Below are positions 1 to 7,856 of a DNA stretch of 64,000 nucleotides, in pieces. Every line of letters begins with the position of its first letter. Position 1 is the stretch's first letter. The stretch is from Acidobacteriaceae bacterium. Its GTDB lineage: Bacteria > Acidobacteriota > Terriglobia > Terriglobales > Acidobacteriaceae. The notes under the pieces are model-generated. The model worked only from the letters and a program-made list of their open reading frames with translations, was not told where the DNA came from and searched no databases. The DNA is taken from assembly GCA_903642225.1 (NCBI GenBank), contig CAHJWI010000011.1:27055-91054 (forward strand), written 5' to 3'. Position numbers and translations under genes: made by a program.

Positions 1-51
1 AAGCCGGCTGATATTCCGGCAAGCACGAAATCGGCGGAGAAGGTTTAGCGC

Positions 52-894
52 ATGGCAGGGAAGGTCTGGTTTATCACGGGTGCATCGACCGGCTTCGGTC
101 GTCTGCTGGCGGAGGAAGTGCTGAAGCGCGGCGACAAGGTCGTCGCGACGGCGCGGGACGAGGGCAAGGTCATTGACCTGACCGACCGTTACCCCACAGA
201 CGCTCTGGCTTTGGAGTTGGATGTGACGCAGAAGGATCACATTCTGGCGGGGGTGCAGGACGCGATTGACGGATTCGGTCGCATCGACGTGCTGGTGAAC
301 AATGCCGGGTATGGGCTGATCGGCGCGGCGGAAGAGGCGAGCGATGAGGAGATCGAGAAGATCGTTGCAACGAACGTATTTGGAACGGTGGATGTGACGC
401 GGGCGGTGTTGCCGCACATGCGGGCGCAAAAGTCCGGACACATCGTGAATATGTCGTCGGCCGCGGGGGTGGTGGGGACCGCAGGTGTAAGCATATACAA
501 CCTGACCAAGTTTGCCGTGGAAGGCTTCAGTGAGGGCTTAGCGCTGGAGGTGAAGCCGCTGGGCATTCGCGTGACGGTGATTGAGCCGGGGCCGTTTCGG
601 ACGGACTTTGCGGGCCGGTCGGCCGTGTTTGCGCAGGAATGCATCGCGGACTATGACAGCACGGCGGGCAAGACGCGCGAGTGGTTGAAGTCTGAGGATG
701 GCAAGCAGAAGGGCGATCCGCAGAAGGCCGTGGAGGCTATTGTGCAGATGGTGGATGCGGACGATCCGCCGCTACGGCTTCTGCTGGGTGCGAGTGCGCT
801 GAACCGAATGGAAGCCAAGCTGAAGCTGTGGCAGAGTGAGATCGACCGGCATCGGGATGTGACGCTCGGGTCGGATTTTCCAGATGGGGTGTAG
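52..894 (+). CDS. short-chain dehydrogenase/reductase (SDR family)
   Basis: Classical SDR oxidoreductase of 280 residues, expected to use NAD(P)(H) on an unknown alcohol or ketone substrate in the cytoplasm. The cofactor motif TGASTGFG is at residues 9-16, the NNAG motif at 83-86, and the catalytic Ser (MSSAAG, about 135) and Tyr149-x3-Lys153 (YNLTK) are all present, so the enzyme should be active. The start is preceded by a purine-rich GGAGAAGG about 9 nt upstream. The length is slightly above the 250-residue family norm because of a C-terminal extension. It lies upstream of zwf on the same strand but 250 bp away with a hairpin between them, so it is probably a separate unit. Substrate cannot be told from the sequence. 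Confidence 0.93.
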   Translation: MAGKVWFITGASTGFGRLLAEEVLKRGDKVVATARDEGKVIDLTDRYPTDALALELDVTQKDHILAGVQDAIDGFGRIDVLVNNAGYGLIGAAEEASDEEIEKIVATNVFGTVDVTRAVLPHMRAQKSGHIVNMSSAAGVVGTAGVSIYNLTKFAVEGFSEGLALEVKPLGIRVTVIEPGPFRTDFAGRSAVFAQECIADYDSTAGKTREWLKSEDGKQKGDPQKAVEAIVQMVDADDPPLRLLLGASALNRMEAKLKLWQSEIDRHRDVTLGSDFPDGV

Positions 895-901
895 GTCACC
901 C

Positions 902-922
902 GACCTTCGCCTTGCGAAGGTC
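902..922. terminator. perfect 9-bp hairpin after the SDR gene
   Basis: GACCTTCGC and its exact complement are separated by a CTT loop, 8 nt after the SDR stop codon. No T-run follows, so it is either a weak intrinsic terminator, an mRNA 3' end stabiliser, or part of an intergenic repeat. It is the only strong secondary structure between this gene and zwf. Confidence 0.4.
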
Positions 923-957
923 CGGACCCGGCGGGCATGGATGTGGTGTCGCCCAAA

Positions 958-1005
958 GCAGGTTTATCCACCGCGCTTCGCCCCGGTCGAAATAACAGAG
1001 TATGT
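958..1005 (+). repeat. dispersed intergenic repeat, copy A
   Basis: A roughly 45-bp stretch between the SDR gene and zwf that matches a second copy before pgl (2811-2858) in the same orientation. The shared pattern is GCAGGTT, then TC-AC-GCG-TTCGC, then CGAAAT-ACA and a TGTG-rich tail, with scattered substitutions. It is non-coding in both places. It is probably a small dispersed genomic repeat; function unknown. Confidence 0.5.
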
Positions 1006-1145
1006 GCGTGGGTAGTTGCGGAGTAATGGTGTACCCGGTGACGGCGTGTGCGGCGCATGGGGGACAGTGCGACCGAGTGGTGTGTGGGTGAATCAAAACG
1101 GAGTTGGACGTACCAAGGCGCAAGGCCGGAAAGAGATTGAGACGG

Positions 1146-2687
1146 ATGGCAGGTTCTGAGATGGGTGTGACACAGGCGAAGGCAGAGACGGTGACAGACG
1201 CCGGGCGCAAACCTGATCCGTGCATTGTGGTGATCTTTGGTGCGAGCGGTGATTTGACGAAACGCAAGCTGCTGCCGGCGCTGTATCACCTGGATCAGCA
1301 GAATCTGCTGCCGGAGAACTTCTCCGTGGTGGGTGTTGCACGGCGGGATCTGTCGAAGACCTTTGCGCCGGACATGAAAGACGGCATCCTAAAGGGCGGC
1401 GGCGTTGAGGAGAACGAAGAGAAGCTGGGCAAGTTTGTGGAGAAGATCGAGTATTTCGCGACGAACTTCGATGACGACGCCGGTTTCGAGAAGCTGAAGG
1501 CGTTTCTGGCGGAGCAGGATGGCAAGAGCGGGACGAAGGGAAACCGGCTGTTCTATCTGGCCGTGGCTCCCGAGTTTTTTGCAGATATCGTCGAGCGACT
1601 GGGAAAGCACGGCATGACGAAACCGGCAGAGGGGGCCGAGAACGGCGCGTGGGTCCGATTCATCATCGAGAAGCCGTTCGGCACCGATCTGGACAGCGCC
1701 ATCAAGCTTAATAAGGACATCAACGCTGTGCTGGGCGAGGATCAGATCTTCCGGATCGACCACTACCTGGGTAAGGAGGCGGTGCAGAACATTCCCGTGC
1801 TGCGTTTTGCGAACGGGATGTTCGAGCCGTTGTGGAACCGGGACTACATCGACAATGTGCAGATTACGGCGGCGGAGTCTATCGGGATTGAGGGACGTGG
1901 GCCGTTCTATGAGCAGGCCGGTGCACTCCGCGATGTACTGCAGAATCACGTGATGGAAGTGCTTTCGTTCGTCGCCATGGAGCCACCAGACAGCTTTGAA
2001 TCATCTGCCGTTCGGGTGGAGAAGCTGAAGGTGTGGAAGGCGATCGAGGCAGTGCCTTTGGAGAATACTGCTCGCGGGCAGTATGGGCCGGGCAAGGTGG
2101 ACGGGCAGGACGCGATCGGGTACCGGCAGGAAGACCGGGTCAATCCGGAGTCGCAGACGGAGACGTATGCGGCAATGAAGCTGAGTATCGATAACTGGCG
2201 ATGGGCGGGTGTGCCGTTTTATATTCGCGCGGCGAAACGGCTGACAGAGCGTGTGACCGAGGTTGTAATCACGTTCAAGAAGGCGCCGCTGGACCTGTTT
2301 GGCGCGCCGGGCAAGAGCCAGATCGAGCAGAACGTGCTGACGCTGCGAATTCAGCCGGATGATGGCATCAAGCTGCAGTTCGGCAACAAGGTGCCGGGGC
2401 CGGTGACGGACATCAAGCAGGTGAAGATGGAGTTCAGCTACGCTGCGGAGTTCGGAAAGTCGAGCGCCAATGGATATGAGCGGCTGTTACTGGACGCGAT
2501 GCTTGGCGACGGAACGCTGTTTGCCGAGGGCGCAGGGGTGGAGGCGACATGGAAATTGATGACGCCGATTCTGGAAGCGTGGAAGGCGCAGCAGAAGGAA
2601 TTTCCGAACTATGCGGCGGGAACGTGGGGGCCGGATGAGGGTGCCGAGTTGCTGGGGCGCGATGGGCGGGAGTGGAAGGTTAGCTAG
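1146..2687 (+). CDS. zwf: glucose-6-phosphate 1-dehydrogenase
   Basis: Oxidises glucose 6-phosphate to 6-phosphogluconolactone with NAD(P)+, first step of the oxidative pentose phosphate route. The nucleotide-binding GASGDLTKRKL lies at about residues 32-42, EKPFG follows, and the active-site signature RIDHYLGKE is at about 204. Length of 513 residues fits the family. The frame is open upstream to a TTG at 1104, but ATG 1146 (MAGSEMG) has GGAAAGAGA about 10 nt upstream and gives the normal N-terminus; ATG 1161 is also possible. It is followed by pgl and glk on the same strand, so glucose phosphorylation and the first two oxidative steps are clustered. Confidence 0.98.
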   Translation: MAGSEMGVTQAKAETVTDAGRKPDPCIVVIFGASGDLTKRKLLPALYHLDQQNLLPENFSVVGVARRDLSKTFAPDMKDGILKGGGVEENEEKLGKFVEKIEYFATNFDDDAGFEKLKAFLAEQDGKSGTKGNRLFYLAVAPEFFADIVERLGKHGMTKPAEGAENGAWVRFIIEKPFGTDLDSAIKLNKDINAVLGEDQIFRIDHYLGKEAVQNIPVLRFANGMFEPLWNRDYIDNVQITAAESIGIEGRGPFYEQAGALRDVLQNHVMEVLSFVAMEPPDSFESSAVRVEKLKVWKAIEAVPLENTARGQYGPGKVDGQDAIGYRQEDRVNPESQTETYAAMKLSIDNWRWAGVPFYIRAAKRLTERVTEVVITFKKAPLDLFGAPGKSQIEQNVLTLRIQPDDGIKLQFGNKVPGPVTDIKQVKMEFSYAAEFGKSSANGYERLLLDAMLGDGTLFAEGAGVEATWKLMTPILEAWKAQQKEFPNYAAGTWGPDEGAELLGRDGREWKVS

Positions 2688-2810
2688 TGTCTGAATGGAA
2701 GTCATGGCGCGCGCCTGAGGATTTCAGTAGACTCGGGCGCGTTGCTGTTTGTGGGTGGTTGTGCTTTCGTTGAGTTGCATTCGGTGAATTCTGTGCGGTG
2801 CGCGAGGAGA

Positions 2811-2858
2811 GCAGGTTCGTCGACTGCGTTTCGCTTCGAACGAAATGACAAGGTGTGT
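2811..2858 (+). repeat. dispersed intergenic repeat, copy B
   Basis: Second copy of the element at 958-1005, placed directly before the pgl ribosome-binding region. The open frame of pgl runs through it (to 2742), but the translated repeat has no resemblance to 6-phosphogluconolactonases, which supports placing the pgl start downstream at 2877. Confidence 0.5.
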
Positions 2859-2876
2859 GTGGCAAGAGGGGTTGAG

Positions 2877-3683
2877 ATGGCGAAGAGCGCGGTAGCGAAC
2901 TTTCTGGTGTATGACACGCCGGAACGGGTAGCACAGGCGGCGGCGGAGACGTTCGCGAAGCACGTTGCGGATGCGGTGAGTGCGCGGGGCGTGGCGCGGG
3001 TGGCGATCAGCGGTGGAACGACGCCGAAGCGGATGTTTGCGCTGCTTGCAGATCCGACGCAGCCATTTGCGGGGAGTGTGGCGTGGGACAAGCTGGAGTT
3101 GTACTGGGTGGATGAGCGGTGTGTCGGGCCGGAGGATGCGGAGAGCAACTACCGCATGACGAACGAGCAGTTGCTGAGCAAGGTGTCTCTGCCGGCGGAC
3201 CATGTTTTCCGGATGGAGGGCGAGTTGCCGCCGGAAGAGGCTGCGAACCGGTACGAGACGTACCTGCGCAACAACTTTAAGCTGGAGGGCGCGCAGGTGC
3301 CGAGCTTTGACCTGGTCTTGCTGGGGATGGGTGACGACGGGCATACGGCGTCGCTGTTTCCGCATACGGATGGTTTGAACGAAATGGGCCGGCTGGCGAT
3401 TGCGAATCATGTGCCGCAGAAGGAGACCTGGCGAGTGACGCTGACGTGGCCGGTGATCAACCAGGGCAGATATGTGTGTTTCTTGATTGAAGGTGGGGCG
3501 AAGGCAGACAAGCTGCACGATGTGCTACTGGGCACGTATGATCCGGAGGCATTGCCGGCGCAGTTGATTCGGCCAGACAACGGGACGCTGTACCTGCTGC
3601 TGGATGCAGAGGCTGCGCGGCGCTTGCCGAAGCTGGAGATGAGCGGCGATGCAGAGACAGGAACGCTGGAGCTTTGCCGATGA
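2877..3683 (+). CDS. pgl: 6-phosphogluconolactonase
   Basis: Hydrolyses 6-phosphogluconolactone to 6-phosphogluconate. The 268-residue protein (MAKSAVANF start) has the sugar-phosphate isomerase-like signature SGGTTPKRM at about residues 43-52 and the family hallmark LLGMGDDGHTASLFPHT near residue 150. ATG 2877 is chosen because AAGAGGGG lies just upstream and homologous N-termini begin here; the longer frame reads through a dispersed repeat. Its TGA stop overlaps the ATG of glk (ATGA), which points to translational coupling. This is the DevB/Pgl type rather than the seven-bladed beta-propeller type. Confidence 0.96.
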   Translation: MAKSAVANFLVYDTPERVAQAAAETFAKHVADAVSARGVARVAISGGTTPKRMFALLADPTQPFAGSVAWDKLELYWVDERCVGPEDAESNYRMTNEQLLSKVSLPADHVFRMEGELPPEEAANRYETYLRNNFKLEGAQVPSFDLVLLGMGDDGHTASLFPHTDGLNEMGRLAIANHVPQKETWRVTLTWPVINQGRYVCFLIEGGAKADKLHDVLLGTYDPEALPAQLIRPDNGTLYLLLDAEAARRLPKLEMSGDAETGTLELCR

Positions 3684-4726
3684 TTCTTGCGGGCGATGTG
3701 GGTGGGACGAAGGTTGATCTGGCGCTGTACAACTTTCAAGGCGGCAAGCTGAGTTTGGAGCGGCAGCAGAAGTACCCGGCGAATGAGTTCCCGACGCTGC
3801 AGGATGTGGTGAAGGCGTTTTTGGCGACCGAAGGCACGGTCGAAAAGGTGGAGCATGAGGTGGTGGCGGCGTGCTTTGGGTGCCCTGGGCCGGTGAAGGA
3901 CGGGCATTTGAAGCTGACGAATCTGCCTTGGGAGCTGGACTCGCGGGACCTGTCGAAGATTCTAGATATCGAGCACATTTTCCTGATCAACGACCTGGAG
4001 GCGAATGGGTACGGCATTGCGGAGCTTGGGCCGGAGCAGATCTTTGAGTTGGAGCCGGGCGACAAGTCTGCACTGGGGCATCGGGCGCTGGTGAGTGCGG
4101 GCACGGGGCTGGGCGAGGCGCTGCTGATCTGGAACAGCCAGGCACAGCGGCACCTGCCGCTTGCGAGTGAGGGTGGGCATGCGGACTATGCGGCGCGCAC
4201 GCCGGACGAGATTGAGTTGCTGGAGTGGTTGACCCAGAAGCTTGGGGGCCACGTGTCGTATGAGCGGGTTGTGAGTGGGATTGGGTTGAAGAATATTTAT
4301 GAGTTTCTTCGCGATCACAAGGGGATGGAGGAGCCGAGCTGGTTGCGGGAGCGGATTGAGACGGAGGATCAGAACTTTGTGATCGGCACCACTGGCGAGG
4401 ATGGCTCCAGTGAATTGACGGCGCGCGCACTGGACATGTTTACGAGTGCGTATGGTGCAGAGTGCGGCAATATGGGGTTGAAGCTGCTGGCGTCGGGTGG
4501 CGTGTACCTGGGTGGCGGGATTGCGCCGAAGATATTGAAGACCTTGCAGAACGGCACGTTTCAGAAGGCATTTTTGGACAAGGGGCGGCTTTCGCCTGTG
4601 TTGGAGAGGATGCCCGTGCGGGTGATCCTGGAAGAGCAGTGTGCGCTGATTGGGGCGGCGGCGTATGCGGAGGCGCGGACGAGCGAGATGACGGGGCACA
4701 GCGAGCGGGCGGCTTCAAAGGCCTGA
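3680..4726 (+). CDS. glk: glucokinase (bacterial Glk family)
   Basis: Phosphorylates glucose with ATP to glucose 6-phosphate, feeding zwf. The phosphate-binding motif GDVGGTK is at residues 5-11 and the second ATP-site motif SAGTGLGEALL and a GGVYLGGG motif follow in the order expected for the Glk family (not a ROK-type zinc protein). 348 residues counted from ATG 3680, which overlaps the pgl stop by 4 bp (ATGA); a TTG two codons upstream is less likely. The last roughly 15 residues are an unconserved polar tail. Confidence 0.95.
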   Translation: MILAGDVGGTKVDLALYNFQGGKLSLERQQKYPANEFPTLQDVVKAFLATEGTVEKVEHEVVAACFGCPGPVKDGHLKLTNLPWELDSRDLSKILDIEHIFLINDLEANGYGIAELGPEQIFELEPGDKSALGHRALVSAGTGLGEALLIWNSQAQRHLPLASEGGHADYAARTPDEIELLEWLTQKLGGHVSYERVVSGIGLKNIYEFLRDHKGMEEPSWLRERIETEDQNFVIGTTGEDGSSELTARALDMFTSAYGAECGNMGLKLLASGGVYLGGGIAPKILKTLQNGTFQKAFLDKGRLSPVLERMPVRVILEEQCALIGAAAYAEARTSEMTGHSERAASKA

Positions 4727-4794
4727 TGTTGTTGTTTGACTGGGTTGTGCCGGCTGCTGGCGCGTTATGACCGTGGGGCGGGAAGCGTGCTCGG

Positions 4795-4800
4795 TACACT
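4795..4800 (+). promoter_or_regulatory. -10 box of a leaderless promoter (M1 peptidase)
   Basis: GGTACACT ends 7 nt before the ATG at 4808. Initiation 6-8 nt after a -10 hexamer would start the transcript at or within one or two bases of the start codon, and no Shine-Dalgarno fits between. No convincing -35 was seen. Confidence 0.55.
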
Positions 4801-4807
4801 GGTGGGC

Positions 4808-7345
4808 ATGCGTGTGTTCCGAGGTTTTCTGTTTTTATATCTTGCTGGTTTGCCAGCGATGGCGCAGCGTTTGCCTGCTAATGCGGTTCCTTCGCACTAC
4901 TCTCTAAAGCTGACGCCGGACTTGAAGGCGGCTACGTTTGCCGGGTCAGAGAGCATTGATGTGAACCTGACGTCGCCGAGTGCGACGGTGACGTTGAACT
5001 CGCTGGAGATCAAGATCTCGCGGGTAGAGGCGAGCGTCGCTGGAGCGGTGCAGAGCGGGATTGTGTCGTACGACGTGAGCAAGGAGCAGGCGACGTTCAC
5101 GTTTCCGAGTGCTCTGCCTGCGGGGCCGGTTGCGCTACGAGTGGAGTACACCGGGATTTTGAACGACCAACTGCGTGGATTCTATCTGTCAAAGACGGCG
5201 AAACGGAGCTATGCGGTAACGCAGTTTGAGTCGACGGATGCGCGGCGGGCGTTTCCGAGCTTCGATGAGCCGGCGTCGAAGGCGACGTTTGATGTGGCGC
5301 TGACCGTGGATACCGGTGACACGGTGATTGCGAATACGAACCAGGTGAGTGACGTTGCTGCGGGGGCGGGGAAGCACACGCTGACGTTTGCGACCACGCC
5401 AAAGATGTCGACGTACCTGGTGGCATTCCAGGTGGGTGATTTTGTGTGTACGCATGGGAGTGCGGATGGCATTCCGATTGGGGCGTGCAGCACGCCGGAC
5501 AAGCTGCCGCTGACGAAGCTGGCGCTTGAGAGTGCGGAGCACTTTCTACACTTCTACGACACGTATTTTGGTGTGAAGTACCCGATGCCGAAGCTGGATA
5601 TGGTGGCGATCCCGGATTTTGAAGCCGGTGCCATGGAGAACTTTGGGTGCATTACGTACCGGGAAACGGATTTTCTGGTGGATGCAGACCATGCCACGCT
5701 GGACCAGCGCAAGCGTGTGGCGGTGGTTGTGGCGCATGAGATGGCGCACCAGTGGTTTGGCGATCTTGTGACGATGCAGTGGTGGGACAACCTGTGGTTG
5801 AACGAGGGCTTCGCGACGTGGATGGAGAGCAAGGCCGTTCGTGACTGGCAGCCGACGTGGGGCCTGGACGAGGATGAGGCCGACGTGCTGAATGCGACGA
5901 TGGACATTGATGCGGCAGCGACGACGCGGACGATTCGGTCGCGGGCAGAGACGCCGGATGAAATCGACCAGCAGTTTGATGGATTGAGCTATGGCAAGGC
6001 CGGCGCCGTGCTGAGCATGGTGGAGCACTACCTGGGGCCAAAGGTGTTCCAGCAGGGTGTGCATAACTACCTCGTTGCGCACCAGTTTGCGAATGCGACG
6101 GCTGAGGACTTTTGGGGGGCGCAGACGGCCAACAGTGGGCTGCCCGTAGACAAGATTATGGCGAGCTTTGTGGCGGAGCCGGGTGTTCCGCTGCTTACGT
6201 TTGGCGCGCCGAGCGATGGCCGGGTGAGCGTGTCGCAGTCGCGGTTCTTCCTGGCGGGTAGGCCGACCGCGCAGAGTTGGACGGTGCCGGTATGCGTTGG
6301 ATCAAAGTGCGAGCTGGCGAGCGGCGTTCAGAGCACGATTGCGATTGCGGGTGTGACGTATCTGAATGGCGATGACAGGGGATATTTTCGAAGTGCGTAT
6401 GACCCCGCAACGCTGAAGAGGATTGAGGCGAGTGCGGAGACGCAGATGAGTGCACCGGAACGTATAGGCCTAGTGGGGGATCAATGGGCGCTGGTACGGT
6501 CGGGTGCCGGTAGCGTCGCGGAATTTCTACCGCTGGCGTACACGTTGCGTGCGGATCGGAATACGGCGGTGTTTGAGGCGGTTCGTAATCCGCTGAATGC
6601 TGTTTCGGACCATGTTGCTGACCCCGCGCAGCGCGGTGCGTACCTGGCGTGGCAGCGGCGGACATATGGGCCGGTGCTGGCGTCGTTGGGACCCGCAGTT
6701 GCAGGTGAGCCGGAAGGGACGGCTGAGCTGCGGGCGGACCTGTTCCTGCAGCTTGGCCAGGCAAACGATGCGACCGTAGTAAGTGCCGCAAAGCGCTTAG
6801 CGGAAAATTACCTAGCGGGAGACCGTACAGAGAACCCGCAGATGGCTGTCAATGCGCTGCTGGTGGCGGCTTCGCACGGGGATGCGGCGCTGTACGCGAA
6901 GGTTCTGCGCATGTATGAGACCGCAGTCGATCCACAGCAGAGAAACACAGCGCTGCGCGTGCTGGGCAGATTCACCGAGCCCGCGCTGGTGACGAGGACG
7001 CTGGAGTATGCGAGCAGCGGGAAGGTGCCAAACCAGGATAGTGCCGGCGTGTTCGCATCGGAGTTGGGCCAGGGCCAAAATCGAGCGCAGGCGTGGGCGT
7101 ACATCAAGGCAAACTGGCCGAAGGTCAGCGCTCAGTTTACGGCGAGCAGTGGTCGAGGTGTGGTGTCGGCTGCTGGAGGTTTGTGCACCGCCGAGTCTCG
7201 GTCGGACGTGGAGCAGTTTTTTACGGCGCATCCCGTGAAAAACGCGGACCGCAGCCTGAGGGGTGCGCTTGAGCGCATCGATGGTTGCGTGGCTTTGCAG
7301 GCAAGGCAACAGCCGCAGTTTGCGGAGTGGCTGAAGACGCAGTAG
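4808..7345 (+). CDS. secreted M1-family aminopeptidase
   Basis: Zinc aminopeptidase of family M1 (aminopeptidase N / ERAP type), 845 residues, removing N-terminal residues from peptides. A signal peptide ([19 protein letters not shown]) predicts export. The substrate-binding GAMEN motif is at about residue 274 and the zinc site [11 protein letters not shown] at about 310, with the third ligand Glu in [10 protein letters not shown] 18 residues later. The C-terminal half is the helical ERAP1-like domain. ATG 4808 gives the signal peptide and lies 7 nt after a TACACT box. The longer frame from 4736 overlaps that promoter and adds an implausible N-terminus. Confidence 0.96.
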   Translation: MRVFRGFLFLYLAGLPAMAQRLPANAVPSHYSLKLTPDLKAATFAGSESIDVNLTSPSATVTLNSLEIKISRVEASVAGAVQSGIVSYDVSKEQATFTFPSALPAGPVALRVEYTGILNDQLRGFYLSKTAKRSYAVTQFESTDARRAFPSFDEPASKATFDVALTVDTGDTVIANTNQVSDVAAGAGKHTLTFATTPKMSTYLVAFQVGDFVCTHGSADGIPIGACSTPDKLPLTKLALESAEHFLHFYDTYFGVKYPMPKLDMVAIPDFEAGAMENFGCITYRETDFLVDADHATLDQRKRVAVVVAHEMAHQWFGDLVTMQWWDNLWLNEGFATWMESKAVRDWQPTWGLDEDEADVLNATMDIDAAATTRTIRSRAETPDEIDQQFDGLSYGKAGAVLSMVEHYLGPKVFQQGVHNYLVAHQFANATAEDFWGAQTANSGLPVDKIMASFVAEPGVPLLTFGAPSDGRVSVSQSRFFLAGRPTAQSWTVPVCVGSKCELASGVQSTIAIAGVTYLNGDDRGYFRSAYDPATLKRIEASAETQMSAPERIGLVGDQWALVRSGAGSVAEFLPLAYTLRADRNTAVFEAVRNPLNAVSDHVADPAQRGAYLAWQRRTYGPVLASLGPAVAGEPEGTAELRADLFLQLGQANDATVVSAAKRLAENYLAGDRTENPQMAVNALLVAASHGDAALYAKVLRMYETAVDPQQRNTALRVLGRFTEPALVTRTLEYASSGKVPNQDSAGVFASELGQGQNRAQAWAYIKANWPKVSAQFTASSGRGVVSAAGGLCTAESRSDVEQFFTAHPVKNADRSLRGALERIDGCVALQARQQPQFAEWLKTQ

Positions 7346-7364
7346 TTCGTGGGTTGTGCAGGAC

Positions 7365-7392
7365 GAGGGGTGCGGCTGACGCTGCATCCCTC
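7365..7392. terminator. bidirectional terminator between convergent genes
   Basis: Twelve-bp stem (7365-7376 with 7381-7392, two G-U pairs) and a TGAC tetraloop, followed by TTCTTT on the plus strand. It sits between the M1 peptidase stop and the stop of the minus-strand small gene, so it probably serves both. Confidence 0.65.
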
Positions 7393-7400
7393 TTCTTTGG

Positions 7401-7679
7401 CTATTGCAGGCGGAAACGCTCGATCATGAGCCTCTGGAAGCGTGGTTTCCAGAGCAGGTCGTAAGCGAGCTCCTTGCCGGGAAACATGGCGAGTGCGGCC
7501 TCGCGACTGTCGGCGATCATGCGTGAGGCCTCATCTACCGTGAGCGAGCCGTCCTGTGCGATGGTTTGCTGGACAAGGTTCATCATCATTTGTAGGCGGC
7601 GGAGGAGTTTGCGTTCTTCCTCGGCTTCCGGGCTGGGCTGTGCGGGGTTCGCAGGTTGCGGGTTGATGGCGTGGTTCAT
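7401..7679 (-). CDS. small conserved-looking protein, unknown function
   Basis: Ninety-two residues, no membrane segment or signal peptide. The first 20 residues are Pro/Ala/Glu-rich; the rest is predicted mostly helical, with a charged EEERKLLRRLQMMM stretch and an MFPGKELAYDLLW segment. A GGAGG Shine-Dalgarno lies 8 nt before the ATG, which together with the codon pattern argues for a real gene. It is the last gene of the minus-strand block after comEC (177 bp downstream). I recognise no family; function not assigned. Confidence 0.75.
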   Translation of the reverse strand: MNHAINPQPANPAQPSPEAEEERKLLRRLQMMMNLVQQTIAQDGSLTVDEASRMIADSREAALAMFPGKELAYDLLWKPRFQRLMIERFRLQ

Positions 7680-7856
7680 ATGAGGCCTCCGCGATGGTTT
7701 GCAATTGGATGCGGGGAGGGTAGCGGCGGACTTTCATGGGTGCGTGGAAGGGTGAAAGGCGACTTTCCGCCGCATTGAATGGTAGAGCTGTCCGAGTCCG
7801 GTTGAAACGACAGCCTTCACTGCTGGTCGCATGGTTGTTCTGTGTGCTCGGTTGTC

